From Rodentolepis nana (lineage: Eukaryota > Platyhelminthes > Cestoda > Cyclophyllidea > Hymenolepididae): a stretch of DNA of 27,063 bases. This document shows, piece after piece, positions 1 through 9,741 of this stretch. Within the stretch, counting starts at the first letter, position 1; each line of letters opens with the position of its first letter. The translations under genes were made by a program, and so were the position numbers. Location of the stretch: contig UZAE01012222.1 in assembly GCA_900617975.1 (NCBI GenBank), forward strand, positions 18,215 through 45,277, read 5' to 3'. The notes under the pieces were generated by a model. The model saw only the letters and a list, made by a program, of their open reading frames with translations, was not told the origin of the DNA and searched no databases.

Positions 1-1450
1 TCTCCACCTGTGATGAGAGTGTGACAGATCACTGCTTCGAAGTTCAAATGGAGCACAACTCTCAATATTCCTTTTCGACCCTCTCTTCCACTACCTACTG
101 GATTATTTTGCTAATTCGAGGTCCTCGCCAATGCCTAAACCTTGTACTGCGTGTGTGTGTTCATTTGTAAGTGTACGCAAAGGCCACTAGCCTTCATCTT
201 AATTAAGGTCACGCTCCAAAACCTAACCCTATGAGTTATGACTTCATGGTTATTTTAAAATATGAAATTAATCAGTATGTACAACGAATCCTGAGGTTAT
301 ATATTTGTGGTCTTTCGAATTAGCTGAATGTTTCCAAAATGTAGTCATGATAACATTTTGGATTCATTGTTAGCTCACCTTCATACTAGTGGGTTTTTTG
401 GTTATTTTATTGCGATGAAGTCTCTAATTTGTCCCTCCTCTCTCCCCTCGATTCTTTCATTTCGAGTCAAACTGATCTAGTTTATTCCAATTTTTATTGC
501 CTATAATTCACCCTATCACCATCGATCTGATCAGTTTGCTAATTGATAATAAACGCACGGACTGTATTGTGCTAACACAACCTCAGAAAAAAATTAAAAC
601 ATTATTGATTTAGTGCAAGTAGTGTATGCACTTTTGATCTGGAAATACGGAATTATTTCTATCAAAGTGATGTTAGGAATGGCTTTTTCCATGATTGCTT
701 TCAGTGAAAGGGTTCGATCTAGTTCAGAAATTCCCCTATATGGGAATCGAAAATCTAGTAATGTCCCATTGAAAATTCGCTTATAATTGGTTAATCGTGG
801 TACGCTAAAATTAACTTACTCTCGACTCCTAAATTTCAGTTTTGATATGAAGTCAGGTGACTCATAAACGGACGATGACGCTTTGACGAACATGACCAGT
901 CAGAAGTGTCTTGACAATAGGGGACAGTGTGCCCGATATAATCTGATCAATCACGCGGAAGCGTCTGAGTAATGAATGCAAAAGAAGAGGCCAAGAGAGG
1001 TTTCTACGCCCATGAGTCAAAATCATTTTAGTCGGATTATTTAGAGGGTAACTATTCGTGGATCGTATTGGTAATATTTCAATAATTTTTCTTCTCATAA
1101 ATCGCTATGAAATTTTAATGATTCGGTTGTCATTTTCACATTTGTTTGTTTGAGATTATCCATTGAGCACGACCATATCAACAATAATTTGTTTACCGGA
1201 AAAGGCTATTAAGTGATTCATAGTAAATTGCAACCATAGAATTATATACTATTAAATTCACTGTAGATTGAATCTGGTGTCTCAGTTGGAAATAGTCCAT
1301 CATATTATAATATTATGATTATTGATTGGTCGATAAGTCTCTGCACTCGTGAACTCATTTGCGACCTAACGCGATCAGCATCAAAGTCATAACTTTGCTT
1401 ATTCGTATTAGGGTCATGTACTCTACGAGTTTAAGTTAATAAATGAGGTA
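1..1450. other. Intergenic DNA, no supported gene
   Basis: AT-rich sequence with frequent stops in all frames. The only open stretch above 70 codons (862-1098, - strand) resembles no family I know and has no splice or promoter context. A short (GT)n tract lies near 151-160. Confidence 0.6.
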
Positions 1451-1464
1451 ATTCAATATAATAT

Positions 1465-1771
1465 TTATTTATTTATTTCAAATGACAGGCGTTTTGATCG
1501 TTATCATTAGCCCTTTAGCCGACTTCGGGCTTCACAGGGGGAAGGCACATCAAAGTAACAGAAAGTCGAGGGGTGGAGAACAGAAGTAAAGAGACAGACA
1601 CAAAGGCAGAGAAAAGGTGGGATGAGTAATGCGGAAGTGGTAGAATATGGCATACAGTTGGGCCTTTGCAGTTGTAAGCCAGAAGTTAATCGCCAGTTAT
1701 TAGACTTTTTTGCCGTATGAGTAAACGTTGCCCAGGGTGCACCACGTGGAGGTAAGTCTATCACGCACCCC
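1465..1771 (-). mobile_element. SINE-like retroposon, copy 1, with 5' ribozyme
   Basis: Read on the - strand it starts GGGGTGCG at 1771 and ends in an (AAAT)n tail at 1465-1477. It is flanked by a 14-bp duplication with one mismatch (ATTCAATATAATAT at 1451-1464, ATTCAATAGAATAT at 1772-1785), so both ends are known exactly. The middle is pyrimidine-rich with CTGTCTGT-type blocks. The 88-codon open frame inside it is a by-product of the repeat. Copy 2 lies head to head 382 bp away. Confidence 0.88.
1700..1771 (-). ncRNA. HDV-like self-cleaving ribozyme, nearly intact (copy 1)
   Basis: P1 is GGGGTGC with GCACCCT, seven pairs including the G1-U wobble. P3 is ACC/GGT with loop TCCACGT. The joiner TGGGCAAC follows, then P4, then GGC with the catalytic C at 1712. 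P4 has one mismatch (GTTT against ATAC) and P2 has lost its outermost pair (AAGTCTAA). Predicted cleavage is immediately before G1, which is also the element's first base. Confidence 0.78.
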
Positions 1772-2153
1772 ATTCAATAGAATATAACAAGAATAAAAGT
1801 ATCTTTCATCTAAGCACATAGTTATTGTAAACTCAATATAAGTTCATGAACTTATTTTAAGTGCCACTTTCTTAAACTGAGTGTTGTTATGATTAAAAGT
1901 GCTTATGTACTGTACTTATTTATATAACTACGCCTGAGAGACTTCGAACCTCTAATAATTCTAATGCCGAAAATTATGGAGGTGGAAATTTTATGACGAC
2001 GAATTAGTAAACGCTAGTAACCGAACTTTGCTGTTTGTAAACACTGACACACTTTTAAGGATTAGCGAAATATATGATGAGGAAAGTGCAAAGAGGATCA
2101 CGAAACTTGATGAATAAGAATTGAAGAAGACCATGGAGTTTAGAACAAGTCAC
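1772..2153. other. Spacer between inverted retroposon copies 1 and 2
   Basis: AT-rich and without a gene. It starts with the right-hand duplication of copy 1 and ends with the left-hand duplication of copy 2. It shows no resemblance to the spacers of the other inverted pairs. Confidence 0.6.
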
Positions 2154-2458
2154 GGGGTGTGCGATGGACTTCATCCCATGTGGTGCATCCTGGGCAACGA
2201 ATACTCATACGACAAAAAAGTCTATTAACTGGCAGTTGACTTCTGACTTCAAACTACCATGACCCGACTGTATGTCATATTCCACCACTTTCACAGTACT
2301 CACCTTCCTTTTTTTCGGCAACTTTGCGCCTGTCCATCTTACATCTGTAGACCACTTATCTGTTCCCCCCCCCCTTCCCTCCCTTCCGTGAAGCCCGAAG
2401 TCAACTTAAGAGGCGGTGGTAACTATTATAACGCCTTCCATTTTAGACACGTAAATAT
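2154..2458 (+). mobile_element. SINE-like retroposon, copy 2, decayed ribozyme
   Basis: Starts GGGGTGTGCGAT at 2154 and is flanked by CAAGTCAC at 2146-2153 and 2459-2466. The ribozyme part (2154-2225) keeps a wobble-paired P1, the joiner TGGGCAAC, P2 3' AGTCTAT and the catalytic C at 2213. P3 and its loop are mutated and GGC has become GAC. The (AAAT)n tail is eroded to ACACGTAAAT, and a 10-C run sits at 2365-2374. It is probably an old copy. Confidence 0.85.
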
Positions 2459-2466
2459 CAAGTCAC

Positions 2467-3736
2467 TCGATTAAAAACTGCAACATTGCACTACTCCTGC
2501 TTCTTTTCGTCGAAAACAAGGAATACGAGTCCTGTCTGACTGAAAAATAGGAGCCTGTTGTTCAAGAAAGAATGTTAACTGTTATTTCCCCCCCCCCCCA
2601 CCCCTCTTTCTCTCCCTCCCTCTCCCTCTGACTGATAGGTACCAATTCTTATCAACATGAAATTGCATTAGAAAGTAAAGGAGACAAATTTTAAAAGAGC
2701 TATGAGAACCAGGAATGTTAGATGAGCTCAGCACATCAGGAAACATGCTTACTAAAATTTTTGCAGAAAAGACAATCTATTTCTGTGGATAATTTCTCGA
2801 GCAAGTTTGCGAAGTACTCAGTAATCCACTGTTTTTTTTCGAAAAATCAATGTCTATTTACCTTCCAGTATTATATAAATCTTGAGAAATGGTGAATACT
2901 ATGCCATAATCATCAGTGATAAATCCCACTATTCCGTAGTAGCAAAGGCATTAGGCAAACCTGGAAAATTTATTCTGGCTTTGTTGTGCAATACTTATCC
3001 CAATACATTTCGGCACATTGTTGGACTGCAATGTGAACCATTTAACAGGATGAATATGCCAGAATATGCTTGCACACCTTTTCATTACATAGTAACTTTG
3101 AGATACTAAAAGATTGTCATTCCAATATCCTAATTAATTCCTTATCTCCCTACAAGAACAATGCCATTTCAGCACCATTTAATCGATATCTAAATAGAGA
3201 AAGTATTGGAAAAATTTCAGCATACCAGTGAGTTTGATGTTTATTAGTAAATACGCATTGCACTTGCTAGAAAGTTGCCACTTGAAATTCAACTGTTGTG
3301 AACAATTGGCATCGCAAAAACACATTTGATCAACTGAAGACACTGACAATTCTCTTATTCTAAATAACAAGTGCATTGTGAGTATGAAGAGAAAAGAGGG
3401 ATCTGAGAGTCTCTGTTGCAAATTCTCTTGCAGTTTCGTGGTCAACTATGTTACGCCCCCCCCCCCCTCTAACTCTCACTTAAAGGGAATATTTGAATTT
3501 GATCAGAAGATTGAGTGAATTTGACAGAACTGGTCAATAATGCTATTACATGAGGTAACACAACTAAGGGACAGCGGATTGGACTCCAAATGATAGGTAT
3601 TTTAAAACTAAAGCAAAGCTATTTCAAATAGTGGTCGAACTGGCTTTAGAGGTATTGATCGATTAAAGGACATTCGGAAAATTGTTCACCTTAAATTATA
3701 TGACCTGCCTATACATAATGACCTGACTTTTATTTG
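2467..3736. other. Intergenic DNA upstream of the cullin gene
   Basis: Contains C runs at 2588-2599 (12) and 3456-3467 (12), the first followed by a pyrimidine-only stretch to about 2630. Open frames at 2882-3109 (+) and 3179-3445 (-) have no recognisable family, and the first of them starts at TTG. No upstream cullin exon was found. Confidence 0.55.
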
Positions 3737-3790
3737 CCAATTGAAATAGTATATAAGCGGAAGGCAGAGTTACGTAAAAGCACAATTAAG
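3737..3790 (+). promoter_or_regulatory. Putative core promoter of the cullin gene
   Basis: TATATAAG at 3750-3757 is a consensus TATA box, with CCAAT directly upstream at 3738-3742. A start about 25-35 bases downstream would fall near 3780, leaving a short leader with no ATG before the 3846 start. The CCAAT is closer to the TATA box than usual, so it may be chance. No initiator was assigned. Confidence 0.4.
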
Positions 3791-3845
3791 CATTCACTGA
3801 TTGCTTAAAGATAGGATCTATCAAAGCTTGCGCTTGTATAATTCA

Positions 3846-5619
3846 ATGGCCACGCTTACAGATGGAAAATATGCAGATCCGACTGGCAGAAGAACTCTGG
3901 ATTGGCTTATTCAAAAGATGCTATCGGGGTCTGATCTCGACGAGAATGAAAATGCTCTATTCTCCGAAAGTGCGGCTATCTACTGCGATAAAGAAAGGAT
4001 CCACGTCTCGTTTCCACCTCGTTGCACGGGAATGCATTTTTTTCTACGCAGATCTCTTAAGAAACACGTTATGCGCCTTAGACGTGTAAGTTTTGCATTT
4101 CCTTATATTTTTATCGATTTTTTTGGTCTCGACATAAAATTTATTACGTTTGGATCTGTAACTCTTTCCAGCAAAAAAGAAATTTACATACAAGTGTTGA
4201 ATTACAATACACATGGCCAACTATAGTTGGTAATTGGAGTCGAAGAGCTCATCAAATTGTTTTTGGCAGACTGAAAACTCAAGATACTTGTCGAGTTGAA
4301 TTATACGAAATGTATTGCATGCTTGTATTGAGTATATGACATAGTGGTTATTATGAAGCATTCAATTAATCAGAGTTGACCGTCTTCTGTTATTGGATAC
4401 TGGTCAGCTTGATTTCCTACCTTAGTAAATGGGTGTCTGCGGGAATGCTAAATTAGATTTACCTAAGCATCAAGCACGCCTCAATGTCATTCATGCACTT
4501 TGCATGTGCTTTTAAGAATTATAGTGTAATTTAACAACAGAGACACAACCATAGTGCCAAAAGAAATCGTTAATTAATTTTAAATAAAATGTTTTCAACA
4601 CTAAATAGACACGAAGGTTCAATAGTTGACGTTTAAGTAAACTTTACTCAAGGGGTTTATCAAATTTACCACAAAAATTAATAATATGCGGTTATCAACC
4701 GGAACCCCAGATCACTTTAAGCACTCATCTACCACTCCACTCGGGTTGCAGTGTGGTCAGACGAGCGTATTGGTTACATTTTGGCTAATGGCGTGCATTA
4801 TATCAGGTGAGTTTTCGGTTTCTGTTCTTCTGCATAAAGTGGTTTATACGAAGTGTTTGCGAAAGAGGCTTTTATAGCGGCAATTCTTTATTGTGTCTAT
4901 AATGTGTAGCGGATTGCAACTTTATTAAAGCCTGACTGACTCAGAAATCTCTATGACAGATCCCCCTACATCTAACTAGACTCCCAGGACCGGCTAAGCT
5001 ATAGCCCAGCTATAAAGGAAACAGACGTGTAGCACGTTTATTCAGGACGTATATTGCGGATCAAGTGTACCCGCTTATTCAGGACGTATATTGCGGATCA
5101 AGTGTGTACACACAGAGTATATTGTGGATAAAGTGCACACGCAGGCTCAGTAGGTTAATTGCGGACAAAGTGTACACACAGGGAGCTACTCATGATCAGG
5201 ATGGGGGATTTGGTTAAACAGAGGTTGGTGATTGGTCACTGTTTGTACGGTACTGCACACAAAGTTGTACGGCCGCACCTCCCAATCCTGGCTTGCACAC
5301 AGAGTTGGCGCACCTCCCAATCCTGACGAGCAGGCATGCAGGCATACGATGACGCACACAGCGATAGCGTGTCCCACAAATGCATGTTCTTGTCCCGATT
5401 ATAAAGTTCACAGTTCAAATCACTGAAGTCATAGCCATGTTAATTTTTTGCATTTCAGATTGCTGTTGCATTGGCAGACTCGGAGTTATTATCGTTTTAC
5501 GTAGAATCATATTCTAACTATTTAAAAACTCTCAGATGGATAAATCCATACGCTAGACACTATCATCCACTGCACTTTACTTCTCCAGGGGGTTATAATG
5601 AATATTTTCATCTGGTGAG

Positions 5620-5658
<39 letters not shown>

Positions 5659-8600
5659 AATGTTTATATAATGTATACTTTTATTTGTCATTCAGAAAGG
5701 AGTCGAAATTTGGAATTTTGGAATATATGAGAACTGCAAAAAAAAGATTGTTCGACTTATTCTAACAGAAATTGACAAAGATCGTAGAGGAGAGCAAGTA
5801 TCTAAGACGCTAATATCTAGAATAATTAGAAGTTTGCCATCAGACCGCAACAACAAAGGATATTTTAAATCAAAATTCCTGCAAGGATTGGAAAATTTTT
5901 ATAAGACTCAGAACTACCAGCCACCAGCATCACTCATCACTACCGGCTACATTAAATGGGTAGGCATTTGCCTCTCCTGATCTAAAGTAATTAAAAACCA
6001 AAATTTCCTATTTTTACTTGCTGAGTGCTTTCGCTTTTTTATAGACAGAAAATGTCGTTCAAAATGAGATTCAAAGGTGTCGTGAGTATTTTCATGAAGG
6101 AACACATGAAATAATCGCGAGAATTGTGGCACAAAGCCTACTGAATAAAAACAATGAAGGGATACTATTGAAGGAATTCACGGACCTTTTAACTGGGGAT
6201 AAAATTGACGGTAGGCTTTTATTGAATGCTATTTTCCTTATTTCCACAAATATGTCATGCCTCCTATTTTTTTCCTATTTTAATTCGAAATAGAATTGTC
6301 AAGTCTGACTACATTCCTCTTTAAGTACGACCATGACTTGGAAAATTTTCTCGAAAAATTTGACTACCACATATACTGTATGGGTTCACGTGCATTGCGT
6401 CAAGTTTGCAATGAAGCTCAATCCGTAAGTTGCTAATATTGATCTACCACCAGAAGAGCACTTACCTGTGAATGTAAACCACAATTCACAATCTTCATTT
6501 CAGTCCACCAAATTATACGTGGAAACAATTGACGCTCTTTTGTCAAAGTGTGATTACCTTCTAGAAAACGCATTTCGAAAGCATTCTCTCTTCACTCAAG
6601 CTGGCAACAATGCATGCAAACGCTTCATTAATGCGAATGCGGTTACTGAAGCCCTTGGAGGTTCACTTAAATCGTCTGTGATTCTGGCGAAATATTCGGA
6701 TCTCATACTTCGAAGACAGTAATTTCTGTTTTTAAATTTTGCAAATAATTTATTATATTCTTCATCTTTGGAGGACTATTAGGGAAATTCAAGATCTGCT
6801 CACAACTTGACGCAATTTTACTTTTAGTTTGAAGACTGCTGGAAACGTGGCTGAACTACTCCAAATTGTGGTGAGTGATTTGATATCGAGATTTCACTCC
6901 GGATTTTCGTTTAAATCTGCTTTAATGACCGCTTTTCCACCCCTCCCCCCCCGCTTTTTAAAAGATGAAAGTATTCCCATTTTTGGAAGACAAGGATGCC
7001 TTCCTGAGGAAGTATGGAAGCTTTCTGGCTCGACGCTTAGTGGGGAATAAACCATTCTCCGAGCACCACGAACGTTGCATGATCAATTTCTTCGAGGAGA
7101 AATGCGATATTTCATATCCCAACACTTACAATCGAATGTTGGCTGATGTGCAATCCAGCCAGGGACTTAATAAGGAATTCTGCAATTGGCTGAGAGGAAG
7201 ATCAAACGAAAAGTCAACTCCAGGTGCGACATTTGTTTTAGCTCTTCAAGATATGAAAATGGAAATATAATGAAAGTTTTACTGCTTAGGTGAATACTTT
7301 TAAGCATTTCCCCAATGATAACTGTTGCAAAACCCAGCAAGGATGTGTCACTTGCCTGATAGTTTCTTGTTAATAAGTGTTAGATCTTGAGATTCCCGAA
7401 ACCGTCTCCCAGACCACCTCAACTTTCGTTAACATTTTTCACTGTTTCTAATTGTTAAATAGCTTCCATTTTAAGACAATAGGCATTTAAATGATCGATG
7501 AAAAGTGTTAGCAGGCTCAGATTGAAGAAAAGAATAAGACCAAAGCTTTGTCCGATTTAAAAATCATTCCATGGTCAATTAGCTCTCTTGGTATCTCTGT
7601 TTTTTTAATTAATAGGCTTCCCCAGCACAACAATTGTCGTGTTTCAAGCCTCTTGCAGTCGTTTTTTCAAGCGCGAGACTGACTTGATGGTTCCGCCTGA
7701 GGTAAGAAAAGTGTTTTTTAATGTTGTTCTATTCTTTGTGATATTAATTTGCTACGGTCATTTTATTTGTAGTTAGAAAATTCATTGGATTCTTTTTGTG
7801 AATTTTACCACCGCCACTTCGAGAAACGGAAATTGCTTTGGTGTTTCAACTTTTGCAGCGGAGAAATTACTTCACATTTTACCAAAACATCCTACACCTT
7901 TGCCGTAAGTCATTAGTGCCTTATTGCTATACCTGCAATTTCCAAGGTATTTTTTTTACCCGAACACGCATAAAATTGGAAGGAAGAGGTGGCAAACACC
8001 AGCTTTTCCGATAAAGGTGTAAATCTCAACGCTCAGACACACACCCCATTCAGGTAGTGGAGAGGATACCACAATTACCATAGTGGAGTAAAAAGTATAG
8101 ATGAAAATGAATTAAGAGGGGAGGGGGGGGAGTGGGAATCAAGGTAGTGGAAGGTAAAAGAATTCCAGTGAAAGCGGGAAGATGGCGTGCAAATAAGAGT
8201 GTCGTGTTCGGGGCAGACAATCCACGTTCGCCTCAGCAGTTGATTATAAAAAGGCCGCCAAAGTAGTTTCGCAATGCAGAAATTAACTGAAAAAAAACAT
8301 TATTTGTAATCTGTATCTTTACACCTTCAGGTTTCGGCATATCAAATGGCGATTCTAATGTTATTTAACAACGCCGATACTTACACAGTTGGAGAACTGC
8401 AGGCTCAGACGAACATTGATGAGATCAGGCTAATTCCCCTACTTGAAGGCCTTTTAAAGACGCGGATCTTGGAGGTCGTCAGTGCCGATGTAGCAATGCC
8501 TGCCGACAATGGGGGAATAGAGGAGATGGAGCGGGGCATAAAATCATACTCCCAAGAAACAGAACTATTCCCAAATCTCCCAATCCTTACAATGAACACC

Positions 8601-9691
8601 AAACTTGCTCTTTGCAAGACATATTACAAGTAATCTAAAAGGCTCAATTTCTAGCAAGAGCCAAGCTATATCACATAATACCAAAATGACAAACATCTAC
8701 GTAGCTTTAAGATCCTTTCGATTGTTGGTTGGTAAGATGTATCCTCTACGGTACTTGAGATTTTGGGCTATATTCACCGCAATAACGAAAACTGAAATTA
8801 GACAATGTATGTAGTTTTGAGCTTTTTTTTCAAATAACTCGTATACCATTAGCAGAGTAGAATTTATTTATTCTCAGAAGTGTCCAATTAAGATAAAATA
8901 AGCATCAAAAGATATCCGAAATTCCGATTAGATCTGGAACATCTGCAGTTAGTTCAGATGAAGTCCTTGATTATGGAGTATAGAAATCGCTCACATGAAC
9001 TGAGATAACTGTGTGAGTAGTGGCACATAATCGGCAAAAATACATCCCACTAATCCTGATTGAATTACCCTTGGACTAATTCCACTTCTATCGAAGTGTT
9101 TGACATGCTTAATTTGTTCTAAATATGGCTTGTCTATGTCTGTCAATTCATGCTTACTCTAACACCATTTTCCAATTATTTATTTAATCTCTCTGTAATA
9201 AAGGTCATTTAATTACATTCCTTAATTTTTTTCAGCGATCAATCATATGTTGACCTGAATATCCCAGTGAGATTGGTAAAGAAGAAGGAGGAGGTGGTGG
9301 ATGAAGAAAGTTTGAAACGTGTCCGCATGAACTCTATTCAGGTGCTTTTCTCAAGAAATTTGCTTTCCAATGTTATTGTCAACTAACTCGATTGCTTTAC
9401 TTTGCGTTTTCCAAATTAGTGCCGCATTGTTCAAATGCTGAAGACACGACGACGCTTGGCATATCAAGACCTAAAGAAAGAGATATTGGAACAGTCTTTT
9501 ACCACCTTCCAGCCCACTACACATCAGATCAAGGTACTTTTCTATACTACTTTAAAAAGAAGAGTCGATTTTCATAATTTACCATTCCCTCCTTTTTTAC
9601 CTTCCTTTAGTTAAGCATCGAAAAGTTGATTGAGAACGAGTATGTTAAAAGGGACCCAGCCGACATTGCTATCATCGAATATATTGACTAA
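3846..9691 (+). CDS. CUL1: CUL1-like cullin, 14 exons, 763 aa, complete
   Basis: Join 3846-4085, 5459-5614, 5696-5959, 6045-6210, 6294-6424, 6504-6718, 6828-6870, 6965-7223, 7616-7701, 7773-7904, 8331-8629, 9236-9341, 9420-9533, 9611-9691. All junctions are GT-AG with matching phases, giving 2292 nt without a stop. Cullins are elongated scaffolds: the N-terminal repeats bind the substrate adaptor (SKP1 plus F-box protein for CUL1) and the C-terminal domain holds the RING protein RBX1 and is activated by NEDD8. CUL1 affinity rests on ACKRFINANAVT (residues 356-367), LEDKDAFLRKYGSFLARRLV (412-431 region), YQMAILM (568-574) and the C-terminal winged helix. K707 in MLKTRR aligns with the human NEDD8-acceptor K720. 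The start is the first ATG after a TATA box. Oddities: overall identity is low, the usual H-x-G-R-K-L-x-W motif near 533-543 has lost H and G, and the protein ends EYID rather than Y-x-Y-L-A. It may be a fast-evolving CUL1 paralogue rather than the canonical gene. Confidence 0.9.
5036..5180. repeat. Four-copy minisatellite in intron 1, about 37 bp period
   Basis: The core TTGCGGATCAAGTGTA recurs at 5054, 5091, 5122 (as TTGTGGATAAAGTG) and 5159 (as TTGCGGACAAAGTGTA), so spacings are 37, 31 and 37. The first two copies share TTATTCAGGACGTATATTGC and are almost identical; the last two are diverged. Confidence 0.85.
5255..5326. repeat. Two-copy direct repeat in intron 1, about 40 bp
   Basis: GCACACAAAGTTG and GCACACAGAGTTGG begin at 5255 and 5295, and each is followed by GCACCTCCCAATCCTG. 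This is a separate sequence from the 37-bp block just upstream. The overlapping open frames of about 60 codons on both strands here are by-products of the repeat. Confidence 0.75.
5624..5656. repeat. (TA)n microsatellite in intron 2
   Basis: An almost pure run of about 16 TA units lies just inside the 81-nt second intron of the cullin gene, between the GTGAGT donor and the TTCAG acceptor. Length variation here would change a large share of a very short intron. Confidence 0.95.
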
Positions 9692-9735
9692 TCGAAATAG
9701 CATTCATCATCGTCATCATTGTCAATTTTTTTACA

Positions 9736-9741
9736 AATACA
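9736..9741 (+). terminator. Possible variant polyadenylation signal of the cullin gene
   Basis: No AATAAA is found in the 200 bases after the stop codon at 9689-9691. AATACA at 9736-9741, a known weaker variant, lies 45 bases past the stop and is followed by a T-rich stretch. This is inferred from spacing only. Confidence 0.25.

Larger units (their letters stand above)
4086..5458 (+). other. Intron 1 of the cullin gene
   Basis: This is the longest intron of the gene (1373 nt), running from a perfect GTAAGT donor to a TTTGCATTTCAG acceptor. It carries the two tandem-repeat blocks at 5036-5180 and 5255-5326. It also holds an unused CAG/GTGAGT donor at 4804-4812 that follows a 40-codon open stretch; its phase does not fit exon 2, so I do not call an exon there. 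The other introns are 71-109 nt except 7224-7615, 7905-8330 and 8630-9235. Confidence 0.75.

Noticed and set aside
862..1098. 78-codon frame on the - strand
   Set aside because: No recognised family, promoter or splice context. A single frame of this length is expected by chance.
1936..1955. TTCGAACC-type motif as a tRNA T-loop
   Set aside because: No acceptor, D or anticodon stems could be laid around it. Similar motifs elsewhere also failed.
3862..4089. 75-codon frame overlapping exon 1, first considered as the cullin exon
   Set aside because: With the strong GTAAGT donor at 4086 its phase does not fit exon 2. The 3846 frame ends in phase 0 and fits exactly.
4686..4877. Open frame with a CAG/GTGAGT donor inside intron 1
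   Set aside because: No convincing acceptor and the phase is incompatible with exon 2. The translation is not cullin-like.
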